Counted from the stretch's first letter, positions 1-8,825 are shown. The stretch is 57,068 nt of DNA from Peribacillus sp. Bi96 (GCF_918698115.1 NZ_CAKKLV010000030.1:1-57068); one strand, 5' to 3'. A program made the numbers and translations. The notes: generated from the letters alone by a model not told the origin.

Positions 1-251
1 TGTACAGCGGTCTCGTTGATTGATGCCCCATATTCGTTCATATATTTAAGTACCTCTAGTTTAAAGGGCAGAGTGTAATTTGTATAGGATGAAGCAAGTC
101 CTTCCATCCCATGTTTTAGATAGCGAGCGACCCATCTTTTCAGAGGGGATAAACCTACATTTCTTTCTTGTGCAATGGATTTATAGGATTTTTTCCCTTC
201 TAAGTACTCTAAAACTGCATGTAATTTTTCGTCTATCGTATATTTAGTCAA
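1..251 (-). CDS. IS3-family transposase OrfA, N-terminal part (cut by window edge)
   Basis: Reading leftward from a TTG at 251, the protein begins LTKYTIDEKLHAVLEYLEG and continues through a helix-turn-helix (SYKSIAQERNVGLSPLKRWV) of the type found in the first ORF of IS3/IS150-group elements. That protein binds the element ends; the DDE catalytic subunit (OrfB) would lie outside the window to the left. The IS end lies just upstream of this start, as expected. There is no stop within the visible part, so the gene may be intact. An ATG exists further in, but the TTG gives the complete N-terminus. Confidence 0.8.
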   Translation of the reverse strand, partial: MTKYTIDEKLHAVLEYLEGKKSYKSIAQERNVGLSPLKRWVARYLKHGMEGLASSYTNYTLPFKLEVLKYMNEYGASINETAV

Positions 252-304
252 AAAAACTGCACCTCCAATTGTTAGATGTTGTCTAACAATTGGGGTGCAG
301 TTCA
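1..304 (-). mobile_element. IS3-family (IS150-like) insertion sequence, one end
   Basis: The element end reads, on the minus strand, TGAACTGCACCCCAATTG starting at about 304, matching the TG...CA ends of IS3-family elements. Immediately inside is a perfect 12-bp inverted repeat (265-276 and 282-293, CCAATTGTTAGA around a 5-nt spacer), which would form a hairpin in transcripts entering the element from outside. The transposase OrfA starts at 251. Target-site duplication cannot be checked because the other end is outside the window. Confidence 0.7.
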
Positions 305-996
305 CAATCAGCTCTTTTTTTTATGCAATAAACGGGCAGGCTAGCTGAAGAAGAGACCGATTCCCCTTATTATATTAAGAAAACAACATAGATGTCGCTA
401 TTTGAATCATGAAGAAATAGGTGAACATGCCATTCCGTTAATTAAGCATCTATAGGCAAACGCATGCTCTATGTGATACAGGCGTCTTGCATGTTAGCGA
501 CCATATGCAGACTATATAATGGGAGCGGATGCTAGCGATGAAAAATCCGTTGAGCTCAATCTCAATTAGCAGGACAAGGGGGCTCATCATCTCGCTAAAC
601 CTGTGCCACTGAAAAATTGAATATTAATTATGGATTGGGCTGCCTGCAAACTGTAGGTAGCCTATATTATATTTTTAGGGAGTAAGAGAATGCCGCATAT
701 AATCTGCCTCAACAACTCCAGCAAAATCCATATTTTCATTATTGATAATCTATCATTCTTATCCTTAAGGTACCGACCGAAAATGGTGAACAACGATATA
801 AATTTACATGAAAATGCGGTACAACTGCATTGTAGAATACCAGCCAATCAACAACAGCCTTTTGGTCAATAGCATACGCCTTCTAATTCACTTTAGAAAA
901 TATTTGCAAGGAATTTAATCGATATATTTGATTATTTATAAGAGCTTATCTCCTATCCATGGGATGCATATCCATGAAAAAAATGTTCAGATTATC
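305..996. other. Gene-free stretch next to the IS end
   Basis: No intact coding region with a plausible start and ribosome binding site is visible. Short open stretches (for example around 515-600) look like worn coding sequence but cannot be assigned. A possible terminator hairpin lies at 638-662. Confidence 0.5.
638..662 (+). terminator. Possible rho-independent terminator
   Basis: An 8-bp stem (GGCTGCCT / AGGTAGCC, one wobble pair) with a 9-nt loop is followed by TATATTATATTTTT. No intact upstream gene is seen, so it may be left over from a lost gene. Confidence 0.4.
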
Positions 997-1026
997 AAAA
1001 CCAGCTTCCTCAGAAGCTGGTTTTTG
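997..1026. terminator. Bidirectional terminator downstream of the yteA-like gene
   Basis: The stem ACCAGCTTC / GAAGCTGGT with a short loop is flanked by A-rich and T-rich sequence on both sides. It lies a few bases after the stop codon of the minus-strand gene that ends at 1039. Confidence 0.8.
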
Positions 1027-1038
1027 TTTTGCCGGTCG

Positions 1039-1806
1039 TTAACTTTTATCTTCATCTTCGACGTAAGGATCATGTTCGTATGCAGGTAAGTCCCCAAATG
1101 AAGTCATGATGCCATCTTCATCAAGTGCTTCTTCATACTGTTCGTGCTGACTGTTCGGGTAAACGGTAATATTTTTTCCGGAAATATCAGTCCCTACAAA
1201 GTTTTCATAAGATTCCACATATCCAATCGGATCAAGCGATTCGTTATACATGTCATTATAAGAGTCTTTATCATCTGTAAAAGCAAAGTCAGATGGTGTT
1301 TCAGATGTTCCATACTGCGCGACATCCTGCCACGAGTCTTCTGCATCATAGCTTACATTTTCATCTTGATTATCCATATCGAATTTTCCAAATGGAGGCA
1401 TGAGCACCTCTTCTTCAACGGGACGATTATGGGATACGACTTGATCTGGACTGTGGTCTTTACAGAAAGTTGTATAAGGAAGTGCCTCTAGTCTTTCAAA
1501 AGGAATTTCTTTACCACATTCCTGACACGTTCCGTATGTTCCATTATCCATCGCATCAAGAGCCCTGCTGATTTTGGTTAAATGATTAGTAGCATGCTCA
1601 TTGAGGGCAAGATCTTTTTCCCGTTCGTATAATTCCGTCCCTTCATCTCCTGGATGGTTATCATAGCTTGATAATTCTCCCACTGACTCATAGGGATGTT
1701 CCCAGTCAAAGCCAAAATTATCATTCACTTTAAATTCGGCTTCAAGTTCTTTTTTCTCCTTAAGCAACTGCGAGCGAAACTCAGCTAATACTTGAGATGT
1801 TAACAT
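1039..1806 (-). CDS. yteA: YteA-like DksA/TraR-type zinc-finger protein
   Basis: This 255-aa acidic protein matches the YteA type known from Bacillus. The N-terminal part is a charged helical hairpin (MLTSQVLAEFRSQLLKEKKE, then the YEREKDLALNEHATNHL region), followed by the DksA/TraR C4 zinc-finger CQECGKEIP...TTFCKDH. The long C-terminal half is Asp/Glu/Tyr-rich and low in complexity. Family members with this architecture occur in spore formers; the exact function is not settled, and DksA-like binding to RNA polymerase is an inference. I chose the ATG at 1806 because AAAGGGG lies 7 bases upstream; an in-frame ATG 27 codons earlier lacks such a site. It appears monocistronic, with a terminator right after the stop. 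Confidence 0.85.
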   Translation of the reverse strand: MLTSQVLAEFRSQLLKEKKELEAEFKVNDNFGFDWEHPYESVGELSSYDNHPGDEGTELYEREKDLALNEHATNHLTKISRALDAMDNGTYGTCQECGKEIPFERLEALPYTTFCKDHSPDQVVSHNRPVEEEVLMPPFGKFDMDNQDENVSYDAEDSWQDVAQYGTSETPSDFAFTDDKDSYNDMYNESLDPIGYVESYENFVGTDISGKNITVYPNSQHEQYEEALDEDGIMTSFGDLPAYEHDPYVEDEDKS

Positions 1807-1954
1807 AAACAAACCCCTTTCATTTATATTTTCGTGCTTATTAGTTCCAATTATGTAAGGAAGTTTTTTGTTTTTAAACTTCCTCATCGAATAAAAAACT
1901 TCTTAGGATGTATCATAAGACTGAAAGGCTAAAGAAATTTTAGGGGGGCTTAGA

Positions 1955-2113
1955 ATGGTTAACATTGATTTCGACAAATTTATTAAATCTCAGAAAAACC
2001 ACCAAGGACAATATTTGGGCAAAGATAATCATCAAGAAGGCGTAAATGATAAGGACTACAACAATCGGGGAAATTCAGATAAATCGGTGGGGGCTACAGG
2101 AAGGAAACTATAG
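1955..2113 (+). CDS. Small hydrophilic protein, 52 aa, function unknown
   Basis: The ORF starts ATG GTT AAC ATT GAT 7 bases after a strong AGGGGGGC site and encodes MVNIDFDKFIKSQ..., rich in Asn, Lys, Asp, Gln and Gly, without a membrane segment or signal peptide. The composition resembles small spore-associated proteins of Bacillaceae, but I do not recognise the family. It is divergent from the yteA-like gene. Its stop codon overlaps the start of a long hairpin at 2113-2180. The ribosome binding site is the main reason to believe it is real. Confidence 0.55.
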   Translation: MVNIDFDKFIKSQKNHQGQYLGKDNHQEGVNDKDYNNRGNSDKSVGATGRKL

Positions 2114-2180
2114 ATCACCTCGAAAAGTTGGTGAAAAAACTGTATGACAGATATACAGGTACAACTCAGAAGAGGTGATC
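2113..2180. other. Long nested hairpin between two convergent small ORFs
   Basis: GATCACCTC (2113-2121) pairs with GAGGTGATC (2172-2180). Inside it AGTTG (2126-2130) pairs with CAACT (2162-2166), and ACTGTAT (2139-2145) with ATACAGGT (2153-2160, one bulged G). The three stems stack into a single 68-nt hairpin. It touches the stop codons of the ORFs on both sides. There is no T-tract, so it is not an ordinary terminator. Confidence 0.5.
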
Positions 2181-2436
2181 ACTGTACGAAATAATCCGCA
2201 GAAGGACGGAGTTTACCTGAAGCGAACGCTGTTACATCATCAGTGGAAACCGTTACGTTGGATGTTGAATTAGTTATAGAGGGCCTACCATATGGCATTT
2301 GAATTATGGTGTTAGTTCCACGTGGGCAAGCTGACATCAAGCGATTTAATTCTCGGTGATCTGGTTCCATTCCATCCCCTACAAAGAAAAAAATTATGAT
2401 TTGATCTTTATTAAAAGAGGGAATTGTGTAATTCAT
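2179..2436 (-). CDS. Hypothetical protein, 85 aa
   Basis: The open frame encodes MNYTIPSFNKDQIIIFFFVG... followed by a Ser/Thr/Pro-containing C-terminal half. There is one short hydrophobic stretch (IIIFFFVG) but no clear signal peptide. No good ribosome binding site precedes the ATG; the upstream DNA is the terminator region of the gluconate operon, from which read-through could come. Amino-acid use is ordinary for a protein. I do not recognise a family and it may be spurious. Confidence 0.3.
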   Translation of the reverse strand: MNYTIPSFNKDQIIIFFFVGDGMEPDHRELNRLMSACPRGTNTIIQMPYGRPSITNSTSNVTVSTDDVTAFASGKLRPSADYFVQ

Positions 2437-2454
2437 AAAGCTGAGAAAATATTC

Positions 2455-2493
2455 AAAAGAAAAGGCCTATCCCTGTTAGATCGGGGAAAGGCC
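2455..2493 (-). terminator. Terminator of the gluconate operon
   Basis: On the minus strand, GGCCTTTCCCC...GGGATAGGCC forms a hairpin with one mismatch, followed by TTTTCTTTT. It lies about 95 bases beyond the gntP stop. A second hairpin precedes it at 2530-2568. Confidence 0.7.
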
Positions 2494-2529
2494 AGCTTGA
2501 AATTCTGAATAATGGTTATGTGCAAAATT

Positions 2530-2568
2530 CTCGCCTATAGCTCTAAAAATTCTAAGGCTATAGGTGAG
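2530..2568 (-). other. Hairpin in the gntP 3' untranslated region
   Basis: CTCGCCTATAGC (2530-2541) pairs over 12 bases (one wobble) with GCTATAGGTGAG (2557-2568) around a 15-nt loop. It lies between the gntP stop and the T-tailed terminator. It lacks a T-run, so an mRNA-stabilising 3' structure is more likely than termination. Confidence 0.5.
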
Positions 2569-2587
2569 AAGCTGCCCTGAAATAGGT

Positions 2588-3934
2588 TTATACGAATAGG
2601 CTTAGTAATAGAATAAAACCTAATCCAGCAATAGAAATGATTGACTCAAGTAATGTCCAGGTTGAAAATGTTTCTTTCATGCTTAGGCCAAAATACTCTT
2701 TAAACATCCAGAAACCTGCATCGTTAACATGTGAAGCGATTAAACTACCCGCTCCAGTTGCGAGTACAACCAAGGCAAGATTAACGTCGGATTGTCCTAA
2801 CATCGGAATAACTAAACCGGCAGTTGTTAAAGCTGCAACAGTTGCAGAACCTAAGGATATACGTAAAATTGCAGCAATGATCCAAGCAAGCAAGATGGGT
2901 GATAGCGAAGTTCCTTTGAATAATTCGGCTACATAGTCACCTACGCCGCCATCAATTAATACCTGTTTGAAGGCTCCGCCGCCCCCGATGATTAATAGCA
3001 TCATCCCAATATGAGTGATGGCGGTTGTACAAGATTCCATGACATTTTTGATTGGGATTTTTCTTGCTAATCCCATTGTATAGATTGCAACAAGTAAAGA
3101 AATCAACATGGATGTTGATGCATCACCAATGAAACGGATAGCTGCTAGTAAACTATTATCTTCAAATCCAATTGTTTTTTGAAGCAAAGTAATAATCGTA
3201 GCAATAGACATTAAAATAACGGGAAGCATTGCGGTAAATACACTGATACCAAAACCAGGAGTGTCTTCAAGTTTAAATACCTTTTGTTCACCTAAAGAGG
3301 CAATATTCCCAGTTTTAGTGAATGATTCAGGTACAAGCTTTTTAGCTAGTTTAGTAAATAATGGCCCAGCTAAAATGACTGTTGGGATTGCTATAATAAA
3401 ACCGTAAAGTAATACTTCACCAATGTTTGCACCATATTCACCAGCAATGACGGTTGGTCCTGGATGTGGCGGTAAGAAACCGTGTGTCACGGATAAGGCT
3501 GCCACCATCGGAATTCCGAGATGTAAAATAGAGACCTTTAATTCCTTTGAAATGGCAAATACGATTGGAATTAATAGCACTAATCCCACCTCAAAAAATA
3601 GAGCGATTCCGATAATAAATGAAGCAACAACCACGGCCCATTGAATATATTTTTCTCCAAATTTGTTAACGAGCGTCATCGCAATTCGTTGAGCGCCCCC
3701 TGAATCTGCGATTAGCTTGCCCAGCATCGCTCCAAGCCCAAAGATCAACGCCAAGTGACCAAGTGTTCCGCCTAGTCCAGCTTCAATTGATTTTACAATT
3801 TGGTCCAAGGGCATCCCAAGTAATAAAGCAACTCCGAACGATACAATGATTAGTGAAATAAAGGTATTTAATTTTAAGCCCATTATTAATAGTAGTAATG
3901 CTAAAATCCCAACTGCTACAATGATTAATGGCAT
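2588..3934 (-). CDS. gntP: Gluconate permease
   Basis: This 448-aa integral membrane protein of the GntP family takes up gluconate with protons. About 12-14 hydrophobic segments span the whole length. The family hallmark HGFLPPHPGP sits at residues 151-160, followed by AGEYGANIG. The length is normal for the family. It is the last gene of the gntR-gntK-gntP operon, 18 bases after gntK, and is followed by hairpins and a terminator. Bacillus subtilis has the order gntR-gntK-gntP-gntZ; here the gntZ position is empty and a gntZ-type 6-phosphogluconate dehydrogenase lies at 25416 beside zwf. Confidence 0.92.
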   Translation of the reverse strand: MPLIIVAVGILALLLLIMGLKLNTFISLIIVSFGVALLLGMPLDQIVKSIEAGLGGTLGHLALIFGLGAMLGKLIADSGGAQRIAMTLVNKFGEKYIQWAVVVASFIIGIALFFEVGLVLLIPIVFAISKELKVSILHLGIPMVAALSVTHGFLPPHPGPTVIAGEYGANIGEVLLYGFIIAIPTVILAGPLFTKLAKKLVPESFTKTGNIASLGEQKVFKLEDTPGFGISVFTAMLPVILMSIATIITLLQKTIGFEDNSLLAAIRFIGDASTSMLISLLVAIYTMGLARKIPIKNVMESCTTAITHIGMMLLIIGGGGAFKQVLIDGGVGDYVAELFKGTSLSPILLAWIIAAILRISLGSATVAALTTAGLVIPMLGQSDVNLALVVLATGAGSLIASHVNDAGFWMFKEYFGLSMKETFSTWTLLESIISIAGLGFILLLSLFV

Positions 3935-3952
3935 GCTAATTCCTCCAATTAG

Positions 3953-5497
3953 TTATCTAGTGGTGTTAATTAAGCTTCTTTGATAATTGGAAATCCGTGT
4001 ATAATCTTCTTCTAATATTCTAGATAGATTAATGAAAATCGGCAGTAATTGCCTATATTCTTTTGTTGCTTCTTCTTTTGGTGTGTGTATGTTGGTACTG
4101 CCAATCATTTCAGAAACGACTTCAAATGATTCGATTTTTCCTGTGGCATATAAGCCTAGAATACATGCTCCTAGACAGGAACTTTCGTAGCTTTCTGGGA
4201 CAACTACTTCAGATGAGAAAATATCAGACATCATTTGCCGCCAAACATCTGATCTTGCAAAGCCTCCTGTGGCTTGAATACGGGTCACAGGACTTTCCAT
4301 GCATTCGGTTAAGGCTAAAAAGACGGTGTATAAATTGTAAATGACTCCTTCTAGGGCAGCGCGAATCATATGTTCTTTCTTATGTGACATCGTTAAACCG
4401 AAGAATGATCCACGTACGTCTGGATTCCATAATGGCGCACGTTCACCAGCAAGGTATGGGTGGAATAATAATCCATCAGATCCTGGTCTTACACGTTCTG
4501 CAATCTTGGTTAATACATCATAAGGGTCAATTCCTAATCTTTTCGCTGTTTCTACTTCTGAAGAGGCAAGCTCATCACGGATCCAGCGAAGGACCATCCC
4601 GCCATTGTTTACCGGTCCGCCAATTACCCAGTGCTTTTCGGTTAAGGCATAACAAAATATTCTTCCCTTTTCGTCAGTTTGCGGCTTGTCAATAATGGTT
4701 CGAATGGCACCGCTTGTCCCGATTGTTACAGCAATTTCGCCTTTTCGTATCGCATTTACACCTAGATTAGAAAGGACTCCATCGCTGGCTCCGATGACAA
4801 ATGGTGTTTGTTGATCAATGCCCATCTGTTTGGCAAAATCGGAATCACAGTTGGTAAATATCTTGGTTGTTGGCACAAGATCAGATAATTGGGAAGATGT
4901 GATTCCAGCAATTTTTAATGCTTCTTCATCCCAATCCAGTGTTTTGAGATTCATCAAGCCCATGGCTGAAGCTAGTGAATAATCTACAATATATTGATCA
5001 AAGAACTTTTTAAAAATATATTCTTTAATTCCGATATATTTTTTAACCTTGACAGCGATTTCAGGAAGGTCGTTCACGATCCAAGTTATTTTAGTCAATG
5101 GTGACATGGGGTGAATTGGTGTTCCTGTTCGTTTATAGATTTCCAGGCCATTCATCTCATCTTTTATATGATGTGCCCATGCTTGACTTCGATTATCTGC
5201 CCAAGTGATGCAAGACGTCAGCGGTAGGTCATTTTCATCCATGGCAATGACACTATGCATGGCACTGCTAAATGAAATGAACGATAGCTTTTTTTGTGAG
5301 TGATGTTTCATTATATTTGAAATGGTTTGTAGAACTGCCTGAAAAATTTCTTCTGGGTTTTGTTCTGCAGCCGATATAGCAGGTGTATAAAGCGGGTACC
5401 CCATATTTTCTTGTTGGATGACCTCGCCTTTTTCACTAAATAACACGGCTTTCGTACTTGTGGTTCCGATATCTACACCCAACATATAGTTAGTCAT
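3953..5497 (-). CDS. gntK: Gluconokinase (FGGY family)
   Basis: This 514-aa FGGY sugar kinase phosphorylates gluconate to 6-phosphogluconate with ATP. The N-terminal phosphate-binding motif DIGTTSTK is at residues 9-16. The substrate region includes WADNRSQAW, and the C-terminal FGGY domain contains GERAPLWNPDVRGSFFGLT and ATGGFARSDVWRQM. Length and motifs fit GntK of Bacillus; the position between gntR and gntP separates it from xylulo- or glycerol kinases. Its start overlaps the gntR stop by 8 bases, suggesting translational coupling. Confidence 0.92.
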   Translation of the reverse strand: MTNYMLGVDIGTTSTKAVLFSEKGEVIQQENMGYPLYTPAISAAEQNPEEIFQAVLQTISNIMKHHSQKKLSFISFSSAMHSVIAMDENDLPLTSCITWADNRSQAWAHHIKDEMNGLEIYKRTGTPIHPMSPLTKITWIVNDLPEIAVKVKKYIGIKEYIFKKFFDQYIVDYSLASAMGLMNLKTLDWDEEALKIAGITSSQLSDLVPTTKIFTNCDSDFAKQMGIDQQTPFVIGASDGVLSNLGVNAIRKGEIAVTIGTSGAIRTIIDKPQTDEKGRIFCYALTEKHWVIGGPVNNGGMVLRWIRDELASSEVETAKRLGIDPYDVLTKIAERVRPGSDGLLFHPYLAGERAPLWNPDVRGSFFGLTMSHKKEHMIRAALEGVIYNLYTVFLALTECMESPVTRIQATGGFARSDVWRQMMSDIFSSEVVVPESYESSCLGACILGLYATGKIESFEVVSEMIGSTNIHTPKEEATKEYRQLLPIFINLSRILEEDYTRISNYQRSLINTTR

Positions 5498-6221
5498 CTT
5501 GTTGCACGACTCCTTTTGTAAGCATTTGTTGTGACATCCATAGGTCTTCTACTTTACCTTGAACATCATCAAAGTTCTCATGAAAAGTCTTAATCATGAG
5601 GTCTCTATCTTTTGTTTTGATCGCTTCAATATAAAGCTCATGATTTTTTACAATCCGCGTGAAGTCTTCATACTTTTCTTTGAAACGCATACGCATCGAA
5701 ATTAAGATGAGGCTTTCCATTACGGGTTTTAAATTACTCCAGATCATCAAGATATATGAATGATGATCTGCACGGATAATCGTTTCATGGAACAAGACAT
5801 CTTGATAGGAAAATTCATCAGCATCATTATATTTGATTGCGACTTTCATCATTTCCAGTATTTTACTAATTTCCCTTACTAAATGATTCGTGTCCATCCT
5901 TACTAGGCGTTCAAATACAAACGATTCTATAAGTAAACGAACATCATAAATTTCTTCGATTTCTTTTTCTGATAAACCTATAACAACGGCACCCATTCTT
6001 TCTAATCGGATAATATTTTCGGATGCGAGGATTTTTAATGCTTCACGAATGGGTGAGCGACTTACAGCAAAATCTGCAGCTAATTTATTTTCCGATAATA
6101 TGGTACCGCTTTCAATTCTCCCGGAAATGATACGCATTCTTAGCTCACATGTAACACGTTCACCAGCAGAGGCTTTTGAGAGCCATTTAGTGGGATAAAG
6201 AAATTCCCTTGAATCGTCCAT
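5490..6221 (-). CDS. gntR: GntR, repressor of the gluconate operon
   Basis: This 243-aa FadR-subfamily GntR regulator has an N-terminal winged helix (LSENKLAADFAVSRSPIREA) and an all-helical C-terminal ligand domain. In Bacillus it represses gntRKP and releases DNA when gluconate binds. The ATG at 6221 is chosen because AAGGTG lies 7 bases upstream; a longer in-frame extension to 6311 would run through the promoter and operator, so it is not coding. First gene of the operon, autoregulated through the palindrome at 6246-6263. Confidence 0.9.
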   Translation of the reverse strand: MDDSREFLYPTKWLSKASAGERVTCELRMRIISGRIESGTILSENKLAADFAVSRSPIREALKILASENIIRLERMGAVVIGLSEKEIEEIYDVRLLIESFVFERLVRMDTNHLVREISKILEMMKVAIKYNDADEFSYQDVLFHETIIRADHHSYILMIWSNLKPVMESLILISMRMRFKEKYEDFTRIVKNHELYIEAIKTKDRDLMIKTFHENFDDVQGKVEDLWMSQQMLTKGVVQQDD

Positions 6222-6245
6222 ACATTCACCTTCTTGAGTTCGAGT

Positions 6246-6298
6246 ATACTTGTATACAAGTATTATAACGAAGATTTTTGATTTTGCAAACGCTTTTA
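6246..6298 (-). promoter_or_regulatory. gnt promoter with GntR operator and cre-like site
   Basis: On the minus strand a sigma-A promoter reads TTGCAA (6289-6284), a 16-nt spacer, TATAAT (6267-6262). The perfect palindrome ATACTTGTATACAAGTAT (6246-6263) overlaps the end of the -10 box and matches the known GntR operator of B. subtilis. A cre-like sequence, TAAAAGCGTTTGCA (6298-6285), overlaps the -35 box. Together they predict gluconate induction and CcpA-mediated glucose repression. Confidence 0.88.
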
Positions 6299-6395
6299 AA
6301 TCGATGCCCATTACACCCCGTCCCTCAACAGAAGAAACATTCCTTAAAAAGTAAGAAAAATATCATTTTTCCCTTATTGGTAAAAAATACCCTCA

Positions 6396-6424
6396 TTGTT
6401 AAGTTAATGTTATTCCCTTATAAT
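6396..6424 (+). promoter_or_regulatory. Sigma-A promoter of the surface protein-sortase operon
   Basis: TTGTTA (6396-6401), a 17-nt spacer and a perfect TATAAT (6419-6424). It lies 39 bases before the ATG at 6464, whose ribosome binding site is AGGAGAA. Confidence 0.75.
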
Positions 6425-6463
6425 TTTCAAGAAACATAGAAATGTTATGAATAGGAGAACAGA

Positions 6464-7873
6464 ATGAAAAAACTGTGGAACACATTACTTTCCCTTACGT
6501 TGTTAATTAGCTTATTCCCGCAATTAGCATCGGCTGCTCAAAGCAATAATTTTGACCAGGAATTTAAAAAGTATTTAAAGGAGGTAAGCCTTGTTAGGGG
6601 CTTTGAAGTGACGAAGGATGATATTGAAACGTCGCTTTCTTTTTACGATGAAAGTATTAAAAACTTTCAATCTATTGATGAGCTTAAAGATACTTTAGGA
6701 GAAGTTATAAAAGCAGATTTAAGCAATTTAAAGCCTATTTATGAAGATTATAATCTTACTAATGAGAGTCTAATTAAACTGTTGAACGAGAACGGAGAAG
6801 AGCTGGATGATTATATCTTTTTCTGGGACCTCGATGAAGCTGTTTATTTCTATAAAGAAGAGGGCGATTTTGAACGAGATCCAAACTTTGACCAAGAATT
6901 AGTCAATTATTTAGCAAAGGTTAGCAAGGAAAGAGGCTTCGAAGTAACAAAAGAAGATATCGAAGTGTCATTAGAACCCTATGAAATTAGCACGGAAGAC
7001 TTTGAATCTGTCGAAGAGCTTAGCGAGTTCTTAGGTGACGTCATAAAGGCAGACTTAAGTAACTTAGATTATTTTAATGAGAATTATGAACTGGATAAAC
7101 AATCCCTGCTTCAATTGTTAGAGGAAAATGGTGAAGATATTAACGATTATATATACATAGATAATCTTGAAGAAACTGTTTGGACCCTTACTGGCGGGGA
7201 ATTGGATGGTGAAGTTGCCGAAGATCTTCTTCCTATTTTCGAGGAAGAACTCGGTCTAACCGAAGAGGAACTACAGCGTCTTGAAGACCATTTAATGTCT
7301 TTGGAAGAGCATCTTTCCAATCCGGAAACAGTCAAGCGACTTGAAGAATTGGGCAACCGTATGATGGCTTTCGAGGAATTTGACGTAGCAACCGAGCTTT
7401 CAGCCGAACAAATAGCTGAAATGGCATCTATCTATGAAGAATTACTTTCCATCTTTAAGCTTAAAGTATCCTATTCGCTTGTGAAAAGCGGTTCGGAATC
7501 GCCTATTTCTCTTTTTGATTTAATGAAAATGGATGAATTGAAGGGTGCTAACCTAAAAATTGCGATATACACTACAGACGGGAAGTTCTTGGCTGATCTT
7601 TTGATTACGGGTGATATGGTCGATTCTGACACTCTTACGAATGCAGGGCAACAAATAAAGGAATCTGCTAAAGAGGTGGCAAAGACCATTGAAAAGGCAC
7701 CCGTTGCAAAACCAGTAAAACAAAAAATTAGCTCTCATACTAAATCGGAACATCAAACGGTAAAAGGGGCCAAGCTGCCAAAGACCGCATCGGATTACAT
7801 CCCTAACGCCCTTTTAGGACTGTTCATCGTTTTGCTGGGATGCATGATGTATCGAAAAATCAGGAACGCTTAA
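6464..7873 (+). CDS. Acidic surface protein with LPKTA sorting signal
   Basis: This 469-aa protein has a signal peptide (residues 1 to about 25, ending LASAA), two homologous acidic repeats of about 100 residues (29-130 and 141-243, each beginning NFDQE and holding RGFEVTK-DIE, VIKADLSNL and ENGE-DYI), a Glu-rich helical segment, a globular C-terminal part and a sorting signal: LPKTA at 438-442, a hydrophobic stretch and a basic tail. It matches the type called processed acidic surface protein, anchored to peptidoglycan by a class D sortase. The cognate sortase follows one base after the stop. The function beyond surface display is not known. Confidence 0.85.
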   Translation: MKKLWNTLLSLTLLISLFPQLASAAQSNNFDQEFKKYLKEVSLVRGFEVTKDDIETSLSFYDESIKNFQSIDELKDTLGEVIKADLSNLKPIYEDYNLTNESLIKLLNENGEELDDYIFFWDLDEAVYFYKEEGDFERDPNFDQELVNYLAKVSKERGFEVTKEDIEVSLEPYEISTEDFESVEELSEFLGDVIKADLSNLDYFNENYELDKQSLLQLLEENGEDINDYIYIDNLEETVWTLTGGELDGEVAEDLLPIFEEELGLTEEELQRLEDHLMSLEEHLSNPETVKRLEELGNRMMAFEEFDVATELSAEQIAEMASIYEELLSIFKLKVSYSLVKSGSESPISLFDLMKMDELKGANLKIAIYTTDGKFLADLLITGDMVDSDTLTNAGQQIKESAKEVAKTIEKAPVAKPVKQKISSHTKSEHQTVKGAKLPKTASDYIPNALLGLFIVLLGCMMYRKIRNA

Positions 7874-7874
7874 T

Positions 7875-8495
7875 ATGAAACAATTAAAGAAAAGGCGGTT
7901 TCTTCTGCTTTCATGTACAATTGCTATCATTTTATTTGGGGTTTGGTTTTCCACAACTAATATGTATAAGTTTGCAAAAGGCTACTTTCTATATAAGACT
8001 CATGCTCCAAGTAGCCAAGTAAAAGAAACAGTACATAAACCACCAAGTAATAAAACAACAAAGGAAGAGCTTTATCCTGTCCGCCCAAAAACGGGTGAAG
8101 AAATGGGGGAACTGTATATACCCAAACTAAAAGCAACACTCCCTATTTTCCATGGCACAAACGAGAATGAACTGGAGAAAGGTGTAGGTCACTTTGCAGG
8201 AAGTGTGCTACCAGGTGAAAATGACAATTCGGTTCTTTCTGGTCATCGAGATACGGTATTCCGTAAACTTGGGCAAGTTGGCGAGGGAGATTTGTTGATT
8301 GTAAGAACTTCGGCAGGAGAGTTCACATACAAAGTCAATAAAGTTCGCATTGTGGATGAGGATGATCGAACCGTAATCGTTCCAAAACCACGAGCGACAC
8401 TAACCGTCAGTACATGTTATCCCTTTGATTATATTGGATCAGCTCCTGAACGCTATGTACTTGTCGCTTATCTTACTTCAAAAACAGTAGGTTAA
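7875..8495 (+). CDS. Class D sortase
   Basis: This 206-aa membrane-anchored transpeptidase has an N-terminal transmembrane helix (residues 8-26). The sortase fold carries the catalytic residues His124 (SGHRDTVFR), Cys181 (TVSTCYPF) and Arg193 (APERYVLVA). It resembles YhcS/SrtD of Bacillus. It would cleave the LPKTA motif of the protein encoded immediately upstream between Thr and Ala and link it to the cell wall. The two genes form one transcription unit (gap of 1 base) ending at the terminator at 8561-8596. Confidence 0.9.
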   Translation: MKQLKKRRFLLLSCTIAIILFGVWFSTTNMYKFAKGYFLYKTHAPSSQVKETVHKPPSNKTTKEELYPVRPKTGEEMGELYIPKLKATLPIFHGTNENELEKGVGHFAGSVLPGENDNSVLSGHRDTVFRKLGQVGEGDLLIVRTSAGEFTYKVNKVRIVDEDDRTVIVPKPRATLTVSTCYPFDYIGSAPERYVLVAYLTSKTVG

Positions 8496-8560
8496 TAAAA
8501 AGGCGAATATATGGTGCACCTACTGGCTTCAGCATTCCTTCTATTAACTTAATACGCGAG

Positions 8561-8596
8561 AGTCCCAATAGGTTAAACCCTATTGGGACTTTTTTA
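8561..8596 (+). terminator. Terminator of the surface protein-sortase operon
   Basis: The 12-bp perfect stem AGTCCCAATAGG / CCTATTGGGACT with a short loop is followed by six or more T residues. Confidence 0.9.
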
Positions 8597-8802
8597 GCTT
8601 CTAAAGAATGTATAATCAACGTGTATGATAGGACTTTCTTTAAAACAGATGATGTTCAGTAAACACTGATTATGACGGACAAAATGACGAAAGAGTTTAG
8701 TTTAATTAAGAATCTCTTCGTAAGCTAGAGGATGTGTTAGCACTTTTAAAGGGTGCCAATTTGGTGACGGAGGTAAGAGGGAGAAAATCGTGAGGAAGAT
8801 AG

Positions 8803-8824
8803 AAAAACGCCTAAAAAGGCGTTT
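8803..8824 (-). terminator. Terminator of the 49-aa gene
   Basis: On the minus strand, AAACGCC-TTTTT-AGGCGTTTTTC starts just past the stop codon at 8826. Confidence 0.7.
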
Positions 8825-8825
8825 G

